64,000 nt of DNA. Source: Lachnospiraceae bacterium (GTDB lineage Bacteria; Bacillota; Clostridia; Lachnospirales; Lachnospiraceae). Numbering within the stretch: position 1 is the stretch's first letter; each line of letters opens with the position of its first letter. The stretch is from contig JAFUNC010000001.1 in NCBI GenBank assembly GCA_017473115.1, positions 62,001 to 126,000 on the forward strand, written 5' to 3'. The position numbers and the translations under genes are program-made. Below, one piece after another: positions 17,960 to 26,289 of this stretch. The notes under the pieces are model-generated. The model searched no databases. It was not told the DNA's origin and was given only the letters and a program-made list of their open reading frames with translations.

Positions 17960-18526
17960 TTATTCTCCTTCCTTAGTGATGTAAATGGTGAAATCTTCTT
18001 CAGTACCATCCTCATATACTACCGTAAAAGATACTTCCAAATCTGTACCAGTGGTTTCAACATATATGGCCCATTGATTCTCTTTGGATTCTGATTTTAA
18101 AGTATCAATATAATCAACATTTGCTCTAATATCGACAATGTTATTATTTGTAGATATTACTGTTACAGAATTATCACCTTCTAATGTGTACTTTTCACCA
18201 TTAGGAATAATTGCCTGTTCTGTTCCTATAGAGAAATTGTACCATATAATTGTAGTTTGATTTAGTTCTTCCAAATAAGTCATTAATTCTACTTTATTTG
18301 CATAATTAACATACTCCACTCCACCTGCTTCTTCCTCCACACTCTCAGACTCTGCTTCAGAAGTTACCTCCTCTGACACTTCCTCCGAAACAGATTCCGA
18401 CACCACTTCCGATTCTATCACTTCCGCTTCCGGCACTTCTGCCCCATTACATCCTACTAACCCAACAACAAGCATACTTCCCACAGCCAACACTACCGCA
18501 AGTCTTTTCCAACACTTATTTAACAT
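17960..18526 (-). CDS. Putative lipoprotein of unknown function
   Basis: The 188-residue protein has a lipoprotein signal peptide: basic start MLNKCWKRL, hydrophobic core, and lipobox LVGC with the acylated Cys near 26. A low-complexity linker rich in Glu, Ser and Val (about 29-68) follows, then a beta-rich domain of about 115 residues that I do not recognise. It should be anchored on the outer face of the membrane. The promoter is a perfect consensus with an operator in its spacer, so expression is probably repressible. The divergent XRE regulator 231 bp away is a candidate controller. Confidence 0.75.
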   Translation of the reverse strand: MLNKCWKRLAVVLAVGSMLVVGLVGCNGAEVPEAEVIESEVVSESVSEEVSEEVTSEAESESVEEEAGGVEYVNYANKVELMTYLEELNQTTIIWYNFSIGTEQAIIPNGEKYTLEGDNSVTVISTNNNIVDIRANVDYIDTLKSESKENQWAIYVETTGTDLEVSFTVVYEDGTEEDFTIYITKEGE

Positions 18527-18600
18527 TTTATCATCCTCCTGTTTTTATCTCAGAAAACACCACATTGTCTCTTATTGTGTTCCTCCTGTAATTGACTCAA

Positions 18601-18629
18601 ATTATAGCCCGTTTGCGGGCTATTGTCAA
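18601..18629 (-). promoter_or_regulatory. Consensus promoter with an embedded palindromic operator
   Basis: Minus strand TTGACA, exactly 17 bp, TATAAT. The spacer and the adjoining half of the -10 box form the inverted repeat ATAGCCCG-N4-CGGGCTAT (18604-18623). A protein bound there would block polymerase. There is no T-tract, so it is not a terminator. Confidence 0.8.
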
Positions 18630-18757
18630 TGAACGGACTAATTTTTACCATATATGTATATAATTCTTTACAAAGATAAAAAAGTATTCACATGTCATGT
18701 ATTTTTAATTATCTGTAACTTTTATCTTAGCATTCTATCAATTGGAGAATATACTAT

Positions 18758-18961
18758 ATGATCGTTTACGACCGACTTTGGACTACCCTCAAAGAAAAGG
18801 GTATTTCCCAGTACAAGTTAATCAAAGATTACAATATCAGTACCGGCCAATTGGACCGCTTGCGCAAAAACGGCAACGTGAACGCTTATACTTTAAACCA
18901 GTTGTGTGAAATTCTGGATTGCAGACTGGAAGATATTGCAGAATACAGAAAAGAATCTTAA
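18758..18961 (+). CDS. Small XRE-family (Cro/CI, YozG-like) DNA-binding protein
   Basis: The 67-residue protein is a single helix-turn-helix domain: SQYKLIKDYNISTGQLDRLRKN contains the recognition helix, then NAYTLNQLCEILDCRLEDIAEY. This form is typical of the short YozG-like regulators. A GGAG site precedes the start, though at a long spacing. It is divergent from the lipoprotein gene and 238 bp upstream of the PBECR-like gene. Whether it binds the palindrome at 18604-18623 is open. Confidence 0.85.
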   Translation: MIVYDRLWTTLKEKGISQYKLIKDYNISTGQLDRLRKNGNVNAYTLNQLCEILDCRLEDIAEYRKES

Positions 18962-19199
18962 AAATTGCGCGATGCTTTTCTGTTGAAAATAACCACTCTA
19001 TAACTTATACTTAATTCACAAATCACTTATGAGGCAGAATTCTTCTGCTTAGACTTTCTTAAGTCAATTTGATTTTCTTTTATAAATCCCTACTAACAAT
19101 ATTCTGATAGTTAAAGATTATCTATGCACACTTATTATCTTCGCACACTCTTTTCCTAATTTATTTCACTTAAATTACTAAGAAGAAAGGAATATTTGA

Positions 19200-19751
19200 A
19201 TGGATGAACAACGAAAACAGGAATTTTTAGATTTTATAGAAAGTGCCTGCCAAAGCACGACCAATTATAGAAGATTTCAGTTAAACCAAACAATACCACA
19301 AAGACTGGCCGATGCAATCAAAGACATTCTTGGTATTGATGTTTCTGATTATAAAAATGAAATATATGAAGATATTGTGAGACATATAGAAAAACGTCAC
19401 GGAAAACAAGGAATAGCCGATCAAAGCATGAAAGATATCAATAAATTTGGGCGAATAAATGATATCTTAGAAAATTTTGATGAAATAAAAAAGGCAGATA
19501 CAAGTAGAAAATTTAAAAATAGTGATGGTTCAAAAGCCAAGACTATTGAAATTAAAAAGGAATATATTGGGGAACTGGGACATTTGATTGAGGCAGTTCC
19601 TGTTAATAATAATAAAAGTTTAGAAGTGGTTTCAATGTACAACGAAAACAAATTAGAGGATACTGAGCAGGTGCCCGATGATTTAAAATCCCCAGGACAT
19701 ACGCCCGAGACGCAACCCACTAACAATGTATCCTCTAATCAAAATATATAA
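19200..19751 (+). CDS. Probable stand-alone PBECR-type (phage MuF-tail toxin-like) nuclease domain
   Basis: The 183-residue protein has an N-terminal 40 residues that are helical. Residues about 55-145 resemble the phage barnase-EndoU-ColicinE5/D-RelE-like domain found at the C-terminus of MuF phage proteins: DIVRHIEKRHGKQG with the candidate catalytic His, a NDILENFDEI helix, then beta strands carrying KTIEIKKEYIG and LEVVSMYNENK. The polar proline-rich tail with PGHTPETQPTNN also fits that group. No phage genes are nearby, so it may be a remnant or a domesticated toxin. AAAGGAATATTTGA precedes the ATG. Family assignment is by eye and moderate. Confidence 0.5.
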   Translation: MDEQRKQEFLDFIESACQSTTNYRRFQLNQTIPQRLADAIKDILGIDVSDYKNEIYEDIVRHIEKRHGKQGIADQSMKDINKFGRINDILENFDEIKKADTSRKFKNSDGSKAKTIEIKKEYIGELGHLIEAVPVNNNKSLEVVSMYNENKLEDTEQVPDDLKSPGHTPETQPTNNVSSNQNI

Positions 19752-19784
19752 TTCTCCAAAGAAACTGTCAATATGAATTTCTTC

Positions 19785-20279
19785 CTACTCCTTCCAACTC
19801 AACCTGTGTAATTCGCCCTCCATCTGCATCTGGGCAAAATTATTCTGACACAATGCCTCATACAACACAATACTTACCGAATTGGATAAATTCAACGACC
19901 TTATCTTTTCAAGCATGGGAATACGGATACAGGTATCCTCATAATCCACAAGAATTTCTTCCGGAATTCCGGCACTTTCCTTCCCGAACATAATATAATC
20001 GTCCGGTCCATACTCCACATCCGTATAACAATGATGCGCCTTCGTAGTGGCCATATAAATCTTGGCATTGGGATTCTTCTCTAAAAATTCCTCGAAGTTA
20101 ATATATCTTCTGACGTCCAAATGCTCCCAATAATCCATCCCCGCACGCTTGATTTCCTTCTCATTCAAACGAAAACCCAGGGGCTCAATCAAGTGAAGTA
20201 CTGTATTTGTAGCAACGCAGGTTCGTCCGATATTTCCGGTATTTCCCGCAATTTCGGGCTGATATAAAACGATGTGCAT
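19785..20279 (-). CDS. trmL: tRNA (cytidine/uridine-34 2'-O)-methyltransferase
   Basis: SPOUT-class enzyme that methylates the ribose of the wobble base in certain leucine tRNAs using S-adenosylmethionine. The 164-residue length is typical. Motifs are YQPEIAGNTGNIGRTC near the N-terminus, IMFGKESAGIP, and IRIPMLEKIRSLNLSNSVSI, which forms the trefoil-knot SAM site. The ATG at 20279 is chosen over an upstream start because GGAGGAAA lies just before it and because the family begins with MHIVLYQPEI. Confidence 0.93.
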   Translation of the reverse strand: MHIVLYQPEIAGNTGNIGRTCVATNTVLHLIEPLGFRLNEKEIKRAGMDYWEHLDVRRYINFEEFLEKNPNAKIYMATTKAHHCYTDVEYGPDDYIMFGKESAGIPEEILVDYEDTCIRIPMLEKIRSLNLSNSVSIVLYEALCQNNFAQMQMEGELHRLSWKE

Positions 20280-20340
20280 ATTTTTTTCCTCCGTCAAAAA
20301 CAGCACTTTTATCCACAGACAAAAGTGCCGCTTTACTCTT

Positions 20341-21516
20341 TTACTTACTGTTTTCTTCTCTCAAACGTGCAATAAAACGTTTCATTCTTCCCAAAGCAAC
20401 TTTCAAGTCATCAATGGAATATGCATAGGAAATTCGAAGGAACCCTTCGCCGCAGTCTCCAAAAGCCGTGCCGGGTACTACCGCAACCTTCTCTTCTTCC
20501 AGAAAACGCATTGCAAAGTCCTCACTGGTCATACCGAATTCCTTAATACACGGGAATACATAAAATGCACCGTAAGGCTCAAAACATTCCAATCCCATCT
20601 CTCGGAACTGATACATCAGAAATCTACGACGCTGGTTATAAGCCTCACGCATTTCAGCCACATCGCCGTCACCGTGCTTTAACGCCTCTACTGCAGCATA
20701 CTGGCTGGTGGTAGGCGCACACATAATGGCAAACTGGTGAAGTTTGGTCATCTGCTTCATAATCAATTCAGGTCCGCAGGCATAACCCAAACGCCATCCT
20801 GTCATGGCATATGCCTTAGAAAAACCGTTAATCATAATGGTTCTCTCTTTCATGCCGGGCAAAGTTGCAATCGAAACATGCGCTTCATTATAACTTAACT
20901 CCGAATAGATTTCATCGGAAATTACATAGAGGTCGTGCTTCAAAACCACCTCTGCAATTGCCTCCAAATCCTTCTTCTCCATAATGGCTCCGGTAGGATT
21001 GTTAGGGAATGCAAGGATTAAAATCTTCGTTTTGTCCGTAATGGCAGCCTCTAACTCCTCTGCCGTCAAACGGAATTCATTCTCATGTTTTAAGTTAATG
21101 ATTACGGGCACTGCATCAGCCATCACCGCACAGGGCTCGTAAGATACATAACAAGGCTGGGGGATGATTACCTCATCTCCCGGATTTACCATACAGCGGA
21201 GCGCAATGTCAATTGCTTCGGAACCGCCTACGGTTACAAGAATTTCGTTGATGGGATCATATTTAATTCCCTGCTTACGCATTATGTAATTGCTGATTTC
21301 ACATCTTAATTCTTTTAAACCTGCATTGGAGGTATAAAAGGTTTTACCCTTCTCAAGGGAGTAGATACCCTCGTCACGGATGTGCCAGGGTGTATCAAAA
21401 TCGGGCTCACCAACACCTAAGGAAATTGCATCCGGCATTTCACTTACGATGTCAAAAAACTTACGGATGCCCGAAGGTTTTACATCGACGATTTTGTCTG
21501 AAAGCGGATTTCTCAT
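20341..21516 (-). CDS. PLP-dependent class I/II aminotransferase
   Basis: The 391-residue fold-type I aminotransferase is of the aspartate/aromatic (PatA-like) group. SKAYAMTGWRLGYACG holds the PLP lysine (about 233), FPNNPTGA the cofactor-ring contact, and the final third has the substrate Arg in FLRISYAYS. The start overlaps the stop of the Lrp gene in an ATGA, so the two are cotranscribed and probably translationally coupled. The Lrp protein likely controls the pair. The amino acid substrate cannot be told from the sequence. Confidence 0.92.
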   Translation of the reverse strand: MRNPLSDKIVDVKPSGIRKFFDIVSEMPDAISLGVGEPDFDTPWHIRDEGIYSLEKGKTFYTSNAGLKELRCEISNYIMRKQGIKYDPINEILVTVGGSEAIDIALRCMVNPGDEVIIPQPCYVSYEPCAVMADAVPVIINLKHENEFRLTAEELEAAITDKTKILILAFPNNPTGAIMEKKDLEAIAEVVLKHDLYVISDEIYSELSYNEAHVSIATLPGMKERTIMINGFSKAYAMTGWRLGYACGPELIMKQMTKLHQFAIMCAPTTSQYAAVEALKHGDGDVAEMREAYNQRRRFLMYQFREMGLECFEPYGAFYVFPCIKEFGMTSEDFAMRFLEEEKVAVVPGTAFGDCGEGFLRISYAYSIDDLKVALGRMKRFIARLREENSK

Positions 21517-21989
21517 GGTGTCATTTTTAACCTTTCATCGTTATTTGCCATAATGGTGCCATGGTCTTTGTATTTCTTTAAAATAAAGTGTGTTGCGGTA
21601 CTTAATACGCTGTCCAAAGTAGAAAGTTTATCGGATACGAAACTTGATACTTCTTTTAAGGACTTTCCTTCCAAAGTAATTAAAATATCGTATGCTCCGG
21701 ATAAAAGATATACCGCATTTACTTCGGGATAGTTATAAATTCGCTCTGCAATATGGTCAAATCCCTGGCCTCTCTGAGGTGTTACACGTACTTCAATCAA
21801 AGCACTTACCTTTTCAACAGAAGTTTTTTCCCAATCAATTAAAGTGTGATATCCGCAGATGATTTTCTCCTCTTCCATTCTTGAGATTTCATTCATCAAA
21901 TCCACTTCACTCATTCCAAGCATAATGGCCAATTCTTTTAAATCAATTCTGCTGTTTTTTTCGATCATTTTTAAAATCTGTTCACGCAT
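21513..21989 (-). CDS. Lrp/AsnC-family transcriptional regulator
   Basis: The 158-residue protein has an N-terminal winged helix (RIDLKELAIMLGMSEVDLMNEI, about 13-35) and a C-terminal RAM ligand-binding domain with VNAVYLLSGAYDILITLEG. It senses amino acids in most family members. The ATG at 21989 is preferred to a start 20 codons upstream because TTGGAG lies immediately before it. It is the first gene of the operon with the aminotransferase. Confidence 0.9.
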   Translation of the reverse strand: MREQILKMIEKNSRIDLKELAIMLGMSEVDLMNEISRMEEEKIICGYHTLIDWEKTSVEKVSALIEVRVTPQRGQGFDHIAERIYNYPEVNAVYLLSGAYDILITLEGKSLKEVSSFVSDKLSTLDSVLSTATHFILKKYKDHGTIMANNDERLKMTP

Positions 21990-22054
21990 ATATTTCTCCA
22001 ATCCGAGATTATAAAATCCCTGTTTATTATCAAATATACTAATTTTCAAATTTT

Positions 22055-22083
22055 ATTATAACGATTTTATCTTGTTAACACAA
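22055..22083 (-). promoter_or_regulatory. Promoter of the Lrp-aminotransferase operon
   Basis: Minus strand TTGTGT, 17 bp, TATAAT, about 65 bp upstream of the Lrp start. A GTAACGTTAC palindrome at 22091-22100 lies just upstream and could be an Lrp or other regulator site. Confidence 0.55.
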
Positions 22084-22127
22084 TAAAAAAGTAACGTTAC
22101 ACGCTTTTATATTCCTGAACAAAACCA

Positions 22128-23111
22128 TTATAATACCTTGTACAATTCATCCGACTTCGGCGCCTCAAGAAAACGTTTTTCGCCTTCATTTAACACTGCC
22201 TTATCGTTATTATCCGTTGTTTTACCGATTACCACTGCCGGAATTCCTGCCTCTTCCAAGGCTTTCGCACAGTCGTAACCGTTCTCGGCGACAATTAACA
22301 TAGACCCCGAAGAAATCAGGCAATAGGGATTTAAGTCAAAAAATTCGCAAACCTCCACCGTTTCCTGTCGTATGGGAATTTTCTTTAAATCCACTTCCAC
22401 GCCGACGCCCGCGCTGACAGATAACTCCCACAATGCTCCGAATACGCCGCCTTCGGTAATGTCATGCATTGCTACGGCACCGTTCGCTACCGCAATTCTT
22501 GCCTCCGGCAATACGGATAAAAATTGTTCAAACCCTTTCGCTTCTTCAATCAAGGGTCTCGGATATCTGGTAAGAAGATCTTCTTCCTTTTCTTTGGCCA
22601 AAATAGAAGTTCCTTCCAACCCTACCCATTTGGTTACAACAATATCCATCCCCGGTTTTGCATTGCTTGTAGTGGTCAGACAACCTTTTTTTGCCTTTCC
22701 GATGCCGGTTACGGTCAATACAGGTCTGTTTACCGCTGTGGTAAGTTCCGTGTGTCCGCCCAAAGGCTGAATTCCCAAAGAAGCACATGTTTCTTTGTAC
22801 TGATCCATTATAATTTTTAAGCGGGACTCTTTGTAATTCTCCGGTAACAGTGCCGTACATAATAGGCCGATAGGTTCTGCTCCTTCTGCTGCCAAGTCAT
22901 TCACCGCCACATGTACAGCCAGACGTCCGATATCCGTTGCCGTACCGGTTATGGGGTCTGTACTTGTAACAAAAACTTCGTCTTCTTTTAATGCCAAAAC
23001 GGCGCAGTCCTCCCCTAGAGCTGCGCCGATTAAAACTTCTTCTCTTGTATTTTTGATTCCTTTCAGAATGGTTCTTTTTAACACATTCTCGGATACTTTA
23101 CCGATTTTCAT
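22128..23111 (-). CDS. AIR-synthase-related protein (HypE/PurM-like fold)
   Basis: The 327-residue protein has the PurM/HypE two-domain ATP-binding fold: GAALGEDCAVL, TDPITGTATDIGRLAVHVAVNDLAAEGAEP in the N-terminal domain, GGHTELT, and HDITEGGVFGALWELS in the C-terminal domain. It lacks the C-terminal Cys tail of true HypE and no hydrogenase genes are close, so it is not HypE itself. The function is unknown; ATP-dependent phosphorylation is family inference. Its end lies about 80 bp before the Lrp-operon start and its start about 80 bp after the VanW gene. Confidence 0.82.
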   Translation of the reverse strand: MKIGKVSENVLKRTILKGIKNTREEVLIGAALGEDCAVLALKEDEVFVTSTDPITGTATDIGRLAVHVAVNDLAAEGAEPIGLLCTALLPENYKESRLKIIMDQYKETCASLGIQPLGGHTELTTAVNRPVLTVTGIGKAKKGCLTTTSNAKPGMDIVVTKWVGLEGTSILAKEKEEDLLTRYPRPLIEEAKGFEQFLSVLPEARIAVANGAVAMHDITEGGVFGALWELSVSAGVGVEVDLKKIPIRQETVEVCEFFDLNPYCLISSGSMLIVAENGYDCAKALEEAGIPAVVIGKTTDNNDKAVLNEGEKRFLEAPKSDELYKVL

Positions 23112-23189
23112 ATTATCTTTTCCGCCTTTTCATCCGATTATCCGGACCCTCCGGCGTACTCTCCGTTCTACCGGTTTACTGATACCGCA

Positions 23190-24671
23190 TTATTGTGCAG
23201 CACCTGTTATTTCTGCCACTTCCTGTGCATAGAGCACTGCTGCCACGCCTTTTACATGCTCAATATTATTGGTTCCGCATGCCGCCAGAATCTCAGCCTG
23301 ACGCTCCGGATTGGCCGTTGCCACACCAACCACAGCGGTTCGGGGAGACATCGAATACGAACTTGAATTTACCTGCTCTCTCGATACTTCCACGCCGTCC
23401 ACATAAACTACTTTCCAAAGTTGCGCTTTATAGCCTGTATGTGCAGACTGCACCTTTACATAACCTACGCCCTGACCGGCATCTGCAATGATTCTCTCAT
23501 AATCCGGCTGGATTACCTGTAAAATTACATTTTCATATGCAATGGTACGATTCTCATCTCTGGTTTCCACACCGTAGATATTAAAGGTAATCTTCTTATC
23601 CTCACTGGTATAACCTTCAATATAAATAGGGTAATCCGTATTGTTTACAAAACGGAAATCCTTACCTGCGGATTCTGAAATAGCTGCATCTCCGGATACC
23701 TGTGTATACGTTACAATCATAGAATGATTATGGCGTTCCGTCACTTCAAGTTCTGCATTTAAAACAGCATTGTAAAGCGTTGTAGACACCTGGCAGATAC
23801 CGCCGCCCATACTGTCAACAACCATACCGCTCAAATAAGAACCCGCCATAAAATAACCGTTGTCATAGGTAAACGGTTTTACATTATCATAAAAAGAATA
23901 CTCTTCGCCGGGATAAATCACCGAACCGTTAATCAATGCCGCGCCATTGGCTACATTGGCGCTTCTTGCCTTACCGGAAGAAGAGAAACTGGTTGTAAAG
24001 GAACCTAACAAATCGTTTACCGCAAGCAAATCTTCTGCTTTACCAACCGGTTCTTCTACCTTAGCCACCAAATCAATCACAAAACCTTCTTCTGTCATAT
24101 TCTCTGCTGAAGAAAGTGCCGCCTTGATTGCTTCCGCAGATGCCGCTTCATCCACAACCGCACCCACGACTTCATCATGAATGACAAATTCACCGTTAAT
24201 GCGTTCCATTGTGGCATTCTGGGCATGCTGGTCAAATTCCGTACATTTTTCCTGAATGACCTGTGCGATCAAAGCATCATCAAAACGATATTCCAAACGA
24301 TAAACCATACCGTTATTTTCCAAATCTTTTACTTCTTTATAACGTGCAATGGGATTCCCTGTGGTTCCGATTGACAATGCATCCTCCACAATATCGGTAT
24401 TTACCCATTCCATACCGAAGTCTGCTGCCGTTACCACGATTTCATTTCCCTGTGCTGCACGAAGGGTTACAGGCATTGTTTTCACCTTTTCCAGATATTC
24501 TTCCACTGCTGCATTTACTTCCTCCGCGGTCATGCCGGATACATCAATATCTTCAATATAAACTCCGGTTTTCATTGTTGCAGACTCTTCCGCTTTTACC
24601 AAAAGAGAACTGCCGCAGACAAGGCATACCGCCATTAATGTAATTGTTGTGAACTTGATAAATTTTTTCAT
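23190..24671 (-). CDS. Secreted VanW-domain protein with peptidoglycan-binding-like domains
   Basis: The 493-residue protein carries a signal sequence (MKKFIKFTTITLMAVCLVCG). Two PG_binding_4-like modules (about 30-225) are followed by the VanW domain with YPGEEYSFYDNV, FMAGSYLSG and GGGICQVSTTLYNAVL, and then a G5-like and helical tail. It is expected outside the membrane at the cell wall. VanW occurs beside vancomycin-resistance genes but its activity is unknown, and there is no van cluster here. The ATG at 24671 has AAAGGGA before it; a longer open frame upstream lacks a ribosome site. Confidence 0.87.
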   Translation of the reverse strand: MKKFIKFTTITLMAVCLVCGSSLLVKAEESATMKTGVYIEDIDVSGMTAEEVNAAVEEYLEKVKTMPVTLRAAQGNEIVVTAADFGMEWVNTDIVEDALSIGTTGNPIARYKEVKDLENNGMVYRLEYRFDDALIAQVIQEKCTEFDQHAQNATMERINGEFVIHDEVVGAVVDEAASAEAIKAALSSAENMTEEGFVIDLVAKVEEPVGKAEDLLAVNDLLGSFTTSFSSSGKARSANVANGAALINGSVIYPGEEYSFYDNVKPFTYDNGYFMAGSYLSGMVVDSMGGGICQVSTTLYNAVLNAELEVTERHNHSMIVTYTQVSGDAAISESAGKDFRFVNNTDYPIYIEGYTSEDKKITFNIYGVETRDENRTIAYENVILQVIQPDYERIIADAGQGVGYVKVQSAHTGYKAQLWKVVYVDGVEVSREQVNSSSYSMSPRTAVVGVATANPERQAEILAACGTNNIEHVKGVAAVLYAQEVAEITGAAQ

Positions 24672-24791
24672 AGTTCCCTTTCTGTTTTGCTTATCCCCAA
24701 ATTTCTCGTGTAACCCTTTTTTCATTGAAAAAAAAACTGAATTATTTTATACTTATCTTATGTAGGTACACTACACCATCTACCGTTTTTC

Positions 24792-24899
24792 CTATTGAAA
24801 TGCGTATGTTAAAGCAGGTAATATCATTGCGATTACAAGAACAATGATAATGACGGTGGAAATGATTTTCTTTGCTTTTTTACTGTGAAGATTCATCAT
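24792..24899 (-). CDS. Small single-helix membrane protein (35 aa)
   Basis: The frame encodes MMNLHSKKAKKI and then one long hydrophobic helix, ending PALTYAFQ. AGGAGC sits six bases before the first ATG. A short basic start followed by a single transmembrane segment suggests an inner-membrane peptide. It lies upstream of the VanW gene in the same direction and is divergent from the TPR gene. No function is known to me. Confidence 0.6.
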   Translation of the reverse strand: MMNLHSKKAKKIISTVIIIVLVIAMILPALTYAFQ

Positions 24900-25003
24900 A
24901 ATGTGCTCCTCCGTTTCTAAATCTGTTATTATATGAATGTTTGTGGAGTATATATTTAAACCCACTCCCCCACGTTAATCGTCATACTGAAAGGATATTA
25001 TAT

Positions 25004-25654
25004 ATGAAGATTGCTTTTTTGGCAAGTATTATCGTATTTTGCATATGGCTGGCCTACGAAATTCGCAAACATAACCAAAAAAACAAACAGGTGTTGGACA
25101 GTTATCTGGAAAAAGAACAAAAAGCCAATGCCACCCGCCCAAAATCGCTGGATAGTTTGAACTATATACACATACCTGACAGTGTTTATGCGGCACTTCC
25201 TGCGCCACTTCCTTCCCACCTGGAAGACTGCTCCAGACTTTTGCAACATTTAAAACAAAATAAAATCGTAAATCTGTCCCATATTTCCAACACCGACCTA
25301 AAATTAAAATACGGTGCATCCAATCTGGATATTTTATCGGAATATGACCAGAATTACATTAGTCTTCTTCGCGTTTTACACACTTTAAGCGAGTATCATT
25401 ACGAAAACGGTAATATAGAAACCGCACAAACTCTTTTGGAATTTGCTGTCCAAATCCAAAGCGACAATATCAGCACTTATAAAATGCTCGCCAAAATTTA
25501 CTGTGACAACGGCGAAGACGCCAAACTTGATTATTTAATTAGCGCGGCAAGCCTTTTGCCCGGTTTAACGCAGAAACCTATTTTGCGTTTTTTAAAGTCT
25601 TTGCGTACTGAGGACACAGATCCTGAAGAAAGCATTCTTGACATTTTGGATTAG
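25004..25654 (+). CDS. Membrane-anchored TPR-like protein of unknown function
   Basis: The 216-residue protein has an N-terminal transmembrane helix (KIAFLASIIVFCIWLAYEI), a charged linker, and two or more TPR-like helical pairs (YHYENGNIETAQTLLEFAV and YKMLAKIYCDNGEDAKLDYL). It is likely cytosolic-facing with a membrane anchor. The ATG at 25004 has AAAGGATATTATAT before it. Its last 77 bases overlap the end of the convergent nth gene; both frames look genuine. Confidence 0.75.
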   Translation: MKIAFLASIIVFCIWLAYEIRKHNQKNKQVLDSYLEKEQKANATRPKSLDSLNYIHIPDSVYAALPAPLPSHLEDCSRLLQHLKQNKIVNLSHISNTDLKLKYGASNLDILSEYDQNYISLLRVLHTLSEYHYENGNIETAQTLLEFAVQIQSDNISTYKMLAKIYCDNGEDAKLDYLISAASLLPGLTQKPILRFLKSLRTEDTDPEESILDILD

Positions 25655-26228
25655 GTGCCTTGCAAATGGTACGTCCCAACTGAATAATGTGTATATTATA
25701 GAGAATCCAATGATCCTTCGGAAGTTTTTTCATTAAATCGAATTCAACTTTCGTGGGATCTTCTTCTTTTGTAATACCTAATTTCTTACTGATTCGTTTT
25801 ACATGGGTATCCACCACTACACTGGGCTCATTAAATATATTTCCCCGAATCACATTGGCCGTCTTTCGTCCCACTCCGGGCAGGGCCGTTAACTCTTCCA
25901 GACTCGAAGGTACTTCTCCGCCGTGAACCTCCATTAATCTTTTACAACAGCCAATGATATTCACAGCCTTATTATGATAAAATCCCGTGGAATGAATATC
26001 TTTCTCCAGTTCTTTTACCTCTGCCTTGGCAAAAGCCTCCACATTGGGATACTTCCGAAACAAATCCTTGGTTACAATATTCACTCTTGCGTCTGTACAC
26101 TGGGCACTTAAAATCGTCGCAATCAGCAACTGCCATGCATTTTCATGATCCAGGTAACATCTGTATTCGGTTCCGTATTCCGTATCCAGACGATCCAAAA
26201 TCGCCTGAATTCGTTCTTTTTGTGTCAT
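25578..26228 (-). CDS. nth: Endonuclease III
   Basis: Base-excision repair DNA glycosylase and AP lyase for oxidised pyrimidines. The 216-residue protein shows the helix-hairpin-helix LPGVGRKTANVI with catalytic Lys (about 121), VVVDTHVKRISKKLG with catalytic Asp, and the 4Fe-4S site CKAPNPKC-x2-C-x5-C at the C-terminus. The ATG at 26228 is preceded by AGAAGGAATTAT; the frame is open further upstream but would overlap the radical-SAM gene. The 3' end overlaps the convergent TPR gene by 77 bp. Confidence 0.96.
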   Translation of the reverse strand: MTQKERIQAILDRLDTEYGTEYRCYLDHENAWQLLIATILSAQCTDARVNIVTKDLFRKYPNVEAFAKAEVKELEKDIHSTGFYHNKAVNIIGCCKRLMEVHGGEVPSSLEELTALPGVGRKTANVIRGNIFNEPSVVVDTHVKRISKKLGITKEEDPTKVEFDLMKKLPKDHWILYNIHIIQLGRTICKAPNPKCQECFLQDLCPQYAKTLKNAK

Positions 26229-26289
26229 ATAATTCCTTCTTTCGTTATCCATTGAGAACCGGTCCGACTCCGTCTTTCCAAAATTTATA

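Noticed and set aside
22128..23111. hypE (hydrogenase maturation)
   Set aside because: The fold fits, but the C-terminal Cys tail of HypE is missing and no hydrogenase genes are nearby.
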